From Candidatus Tayloriibacteriota bacterium (GTDB taxonomy: Bacteria > Patescibacteriota > Minisyncoccia > Phycocordibacterales > PALSA-1337), in contig JAPLZI010000054.1 of assembly GCA_026395095.1 (NCBI GenBank), positions 18,733 through 26,860 of the forward strand: a DNA stretch of 8,128 nucleotides. The letters are read 5' to 3'. Each line of letters begins with the position of its first letter. The first letter of the stretch is position 1. The position numbers and the translations under genes are program-made. Below, in pieces: positions 5,799 through 8,128 of the stretch. Below the pieces are notes generated by a model, which was given only the letters and a program-made list of their open reading frames with translations, did no database searches and was not told the origin of the DNA.

Positions 5799-6314
5799 AT
5801 GAACATCCAAGTCACGAGTCCCCCGATCAAACTCGAGGGACACCTCACCACGCCAGTTCTTCAAAAATTTGCAACCGAGCTCCGAAAGAGGCTCGCGGAA
5901 GACACCGAAACCGTGTTGATCGAAATCAACAGTTCTGGTGGCAACGCTCTACAAAGCAAGATCCTATTTGAGGAGTTCATTCCCTACGAAAATCGGATCG
6001 TTTGCCGTATTTTTAGAGCGTACTCAGCGGCGGCACTCCTCGCTCTGCTCGGACACAAACGATTGATATATCACGAAAGTTCGTTCGGCATCCACCTTGG
6101 AGCGATTACACTCGAATCAAGCGAGCTTTTATCCATTGAAGCGTTGGAGATTGCGGTAAAACGTATTCTCTTGTTCCGAAAATTTTTTATCGAAACCTTG
6201 GAAAAAAGAACGAATCTTCCCAATTCAGTCTGGACAACGCTTAGCGCCAGAAACAAAATCGTGCTCGATGCGAAAAAATGCCTTGAATACGGGGTTGTTC
6301 AGGAAATCCTCTAG
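5799..6314 (+). CDS. ClpP-like (crotonase-fold) serine protease homologue with altered triad
   Basis: A 171-residue protein, shorter than classical ClpP (about 190-210). The ClpP fold is recognisable: beta-strand VLIEINSSGGN (39-49, oxyanion-hole glycines 47-48), the nucleophile region RAYSAAALLAL with Ser76, and FGIHLGA with His99 in the position of the catalytic His, 23 residues on (about 25 in E. coli ClpP). The C-terminal signature AKKCLEYGVV (158-167) matches the EAxEYGLVD block of ClpP, but where ClpP has catalytic Asp in an R-D motif this protein reads Arg151-Asn152. It is therefore either a weakly active or altered protease, or a non-proteolytic member. No Clp ATPase lies nearby and no signal peptide is visible, so it is probably cytoplasmic. 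It has its own promoter, ribosome-binding site and terminator, so it is monocistronic. I do not assign the name clpP. Confidence 0.8.
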   Translation: MNIQVTSPPIKLEGHLTTPVLQKFATELRKRLAEDTETVLIEINSSGGNALQSKILFEEFIPYENRIVCRIFRAYSAAALLALLGHKRLIYHESSFGIHLGAITLESSELLSIEALEIAVKRILLFRKFFIETLEKRTNLPNSVWTTLSARNKIVLDAKKCLEYGVVQEIL

Positions 6315-6366
6315 ATTTGCAACCTTTTTCGGGATCTGCAACTCTCATTACATTCATTCCTCACTC

Positions 6367-6396
6367 GCCGTACACAACCCCTGTGTACGGCCTTTT
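6367..6396 (+). terminator. Intrinsic terminator of the ClpP-like gene
   Basis: A perfect 10-bp stem (6367-6376 with 6382-6391) around ACCCC is followed by CTTTT. It lies 52 nt past the stop codon at 6314. There is no T run on the opposite strand, so it should work mainly for plus-strand transcription. The T run overlaps the stop codon (6397-6395) of the convergent ATPase gene. Confidence 0.88.
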
Positions 6397-8128
6397 ATAT
6401 AACAGGTTTGATAGGCGCCTTCACCTCCTCTTTCTTGTACTTCGCCATAATCTCCGCCTCCACCTCGGCGCGCGGTTTGCCGAACATCAGATAGGAAATC
6501 TCCTTCAGTTTGTCGGCTACATCAGCGGGGCCCTTTTCCGGCGCTGGCACACGAATATTGAAGGGTTTTTGAGGCAAGCCATGAGCAAGCATCTTCATAT
6601 AGGCATTGTAATTGTCGATATTCATAATATCTTTGGCAGTGAATACCGGTGCCATTTGTTTTTCGAGATATTCCGCATCCTCCGCGCCAACGCGAAATAC
6701 TGCCAGCGAACCGACGTTGCCAAATACCGCGTTTTTGATCTTCTCGTCTAGTTGGGCAATGAACTGATGAGCTATATTAAGCGAGAGCTTGTATTTGCGC
6801 GCTTCGGACAGGATGGTCGCTATCGAGTCCGTAGTAATATTCTGGAATTCATCTATATAGAGATAGAATGGTGGTAAATCCTTACCGATCGAGTCCACAC
6901 GCGACAGTGCGGCCATGAGGATCTTGCCTACAAGCACGAGGCCGATGAGGTTCGCATTTATGTCACCCAGCCTACCCTTCGATAGATTCACCAGTAAGAT
7001 CTTCTTTGAATCCATGATCTCGCGGAAATTAAATGACGATTTCTCCTGTGCTATGACCGGTCGCATGATGTCGTTCGCTAGGAAATTGTCGAACTTAGAC
7101 ACAATGTACGGCACAATATTAGCGAGAGATGCTTCCCCACCAGCCTTCGACGCCACTTCAGTCCAGAATTGAACAACGAGCGGGTTCGTACACTTCGAGA
7201 GCTTAAGATCGCGGAATGTCTTGTTCGAAAGCACGCGCGAAACATCGACGAGTGTCGAGCCAGTCGTAGGATCGTCGATAGTAAGAAGAACGGCATTCCT
7301 GAAATACTGCTCGAACATCGGACCGCCGGCAGTCTTCATATCAAACAATTTATTGAAAATAGAGAGCATCTCATTTACCACGAATGTTTTCTGTTCCGGA
7401 AAACGGCGATCGTATTCGAGCATATTGAGCGCCATTGGTCTATCGACATACGCCGGATCAAAATAAACCACATCGTCTACTCTCTCCGGTGGGATAAGCG
7501 CCAGAATGTCCTGCACATCAGAACCATGAGGATCGATGAAACAAAGACCGCGACCTTCGTTAATATCCTGAACGATCATATTCTTCAGTAAAGTCGTCTT
7601 ACCAGTTCCGGTCTGGCCAATGACATAGAAATGGCGCAAACGATCCTCGGGAGTAAGGAAAACTTTCGTATCGCGTCCGCGATCGGTATTTGTGCCGAGA
7701 AACACACCCTCTTGCGGCAAATCCAGAGGCGCCGGTGCACTGCCGGCTTTGGCGATCTTGAGGTGCGGCGAGGACTTCATGACCATTGCTGGGAAGTGAA
7801 TAAGCGAGGTTAATTCCTTCAAGTTCGCGAGAATTCGGTATTTATCGTCAGCAAGTCGAAAGGAAAAATCATAGAGCAGCTTTTTAAAATCACCCTTTTT
7901 CACGCGTTCAAATACGAGCTTGTTTCCATGAGTATTCTCAAACTGGTTAAATGAAGACTCAATATCCCCAAGAATTTGGCCAGCCGTAACCTCATTTTCG
8001 GCCGAGGCGATAATGCGGACATTCACGGCAACAGTCGGCGAATTCATCTTGAGCTTGATCTCTTCGATGCTGACTTGGTCGACATTAGCCGCCGCTTCTT
8101 TCTGCTTAGCCGCAGCTTTCTCGATATC
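6395..8128 (-). CDS. TraG/VirD4/HerA-like DNA-transfer ATPase, 5'-partial
   Basis: The frame stays open from the stop (6397-6395) to the right edge; 577 residues are visible. Met at 8047 is probably internal, because the 27 codons before it encode protein-like sequence (charged, Ala-rich, then VSIEEIKLK) and the family normally has a longer N-terminal part, often with a membrane anchor. Counting from that Met: a mixed alpha/beta region (1-110), Walker A GQTGTGKT (144-151), the IDPHG motif (171-175), Walker B FYLYIDE (394-400) with Asp399-Glu400, and an AHQ sensor-like motif (426-428). This is the motif set of type IV secretion coupling proteins and DUF87/HerA ATPases, hexameric motors that pump DNA or protein through or along the membrane. 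No relaxase or other conjugation gene is in the window, so the role (conjugation, DNA uptake or DNA partitioning) is open. The C-terminal tail (528-550) is charged and Lys-rich. Confidence 0.87.
   Translation of the reverse strand, partial: DIEKAAAKQKEAAANVDQVSIEEIKLKMNSPTVAVNVRIIASAENEVTAGQILGDIESSFNQFENTHGNKLVFERVKKGDFKKLLYDFSFRLADDKYRILANLKELTSLIHFPAMVMKSSPHLKIAKAGSAPAPLDLPQEGVFLGTNTDRGRDTKVFLTPEDRLRHFYVIGQTGTGKTTLLKNMIVQDINEGRGLCFIDPHGSDVQDILALIPPERVDDVVYFDPAYVDRPMALNMLEYDRRFPEQKTFVVNEMLSIFNKLFDMKTAGGPMFEQYFRNAVLLTIDDPTTGSTLVDVSRVLSNKTFRDLKLSKCTNPLVVQFWTEVASKAGGEASLANIVPYIVSKFDNFLANDIMRPVIAQEKSSFNFREIMDSKKILLVNLSKGRLGDINANLIGLVLVGKILMAALSRVDSIGKDLPPFYLYIDEFQNITTDSIATILSEARKYKLSLNIAHQFIAQLDEKIKNAVFGNVGSLAVFRVGAEDAEYLEKQMAPVFTAKDIMNIDNYNAYMKMLAHGLPQKPFNIRVPAPEKGPADVADKLKEISYLMFGKPRAEVEAEIMAKYKKEEVKAPIKPVI

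Noticed and set aside
8045..8047. ATG at 8047 as the true start of the ATPase
   Set aside because: The frame stays open to the window edge with protein-like sequence, there is no good ribosome-binding site, and the family is normally longer at the N-terminus.
1..8128. CRISPR array, tRNA, rRNA or insertion-sequence ends
   Set aside because: I found no regularly spaced direct repeats, tRNA-like folds, rRNA sequence or transposase reading frames on either strand.

Overview
This window looks like a chromosomal segment of a Candidatus Patescibacteria (CPR/Parcubacteria-like) bacterium, probably metagenome-derived. That is an inference from three things: a surface protein with Ig-like repeats, a poly-Gly linker, Cys-rich PGCPxGFxCR units and a C-terminal peptidoglycan-binding domain with the phrasing common in that group; a lone conjugation-type (TraG/HerA-like) ATPase; and tight gene packing with 4-nt overlaps. 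No rRNA, tRNA, CRISPR array or insertion sequence is visible.

Region 1 (1-1405): the 3' part of a secreted or cell-surface protein gene. It stops at an in-frame TAG (1164-1166) in the middle of its peptidoglycan-binding domain. The rest of the domain continues in the same frame to TAA at 1326-1328. A strong intrinsic terminator follows at 1373-1405.

Region 2 (1406-5425): a copper-homeostasis operon of four genes. A near-consensus promoter carries a CsoR-type palindrome between its -35 and -10 boxes, and the first start codon lies about where transcription should begin. Order: csoR-like repressor, CopA-type P1B-1 Cu(I) ATPase, a fusion of a heavy-metal-associated (HMA) domain to a SafE/DsbD-like membrane domain, and a membrane-anchored histidine-free cupredoxin-like protein. 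The last three genes are joined by ATGA overlaps. Together they suggest copper-responsive derepression, export of cytosolic Cu(I), and a second route (soluble HMA domain, membrane Cys pair, external Cys/Met cupredoxin) that may move copper or electrons across the membrane.

Region 3 (5419-6400): a small uncharacterised minus-strand gene meets the copper operon tail to tail, with a 7-nt overlap. It diverges, from overlapping promoters, from a plus-strand ClpP-like gene that keeps the Ser and His of the triad but lacks an obvious Asp. An intrinsic terminator ends the ClpP-like gene.

Region 4 (6395-8128): a minus-strand TraG/VirD4/HerA-like ATPase with Walker A and B motifs. Its N-terminal part lies beyond the right edge.

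The best candidates for something under-described are the CsoR/CopA/HMA-SafE/His-free cupredoxin operon with its leaderless, operator-embedded promoter, the amber codon in the peptidoglycan-binding domain, and the ClpP-like protein with a degenerate triad.
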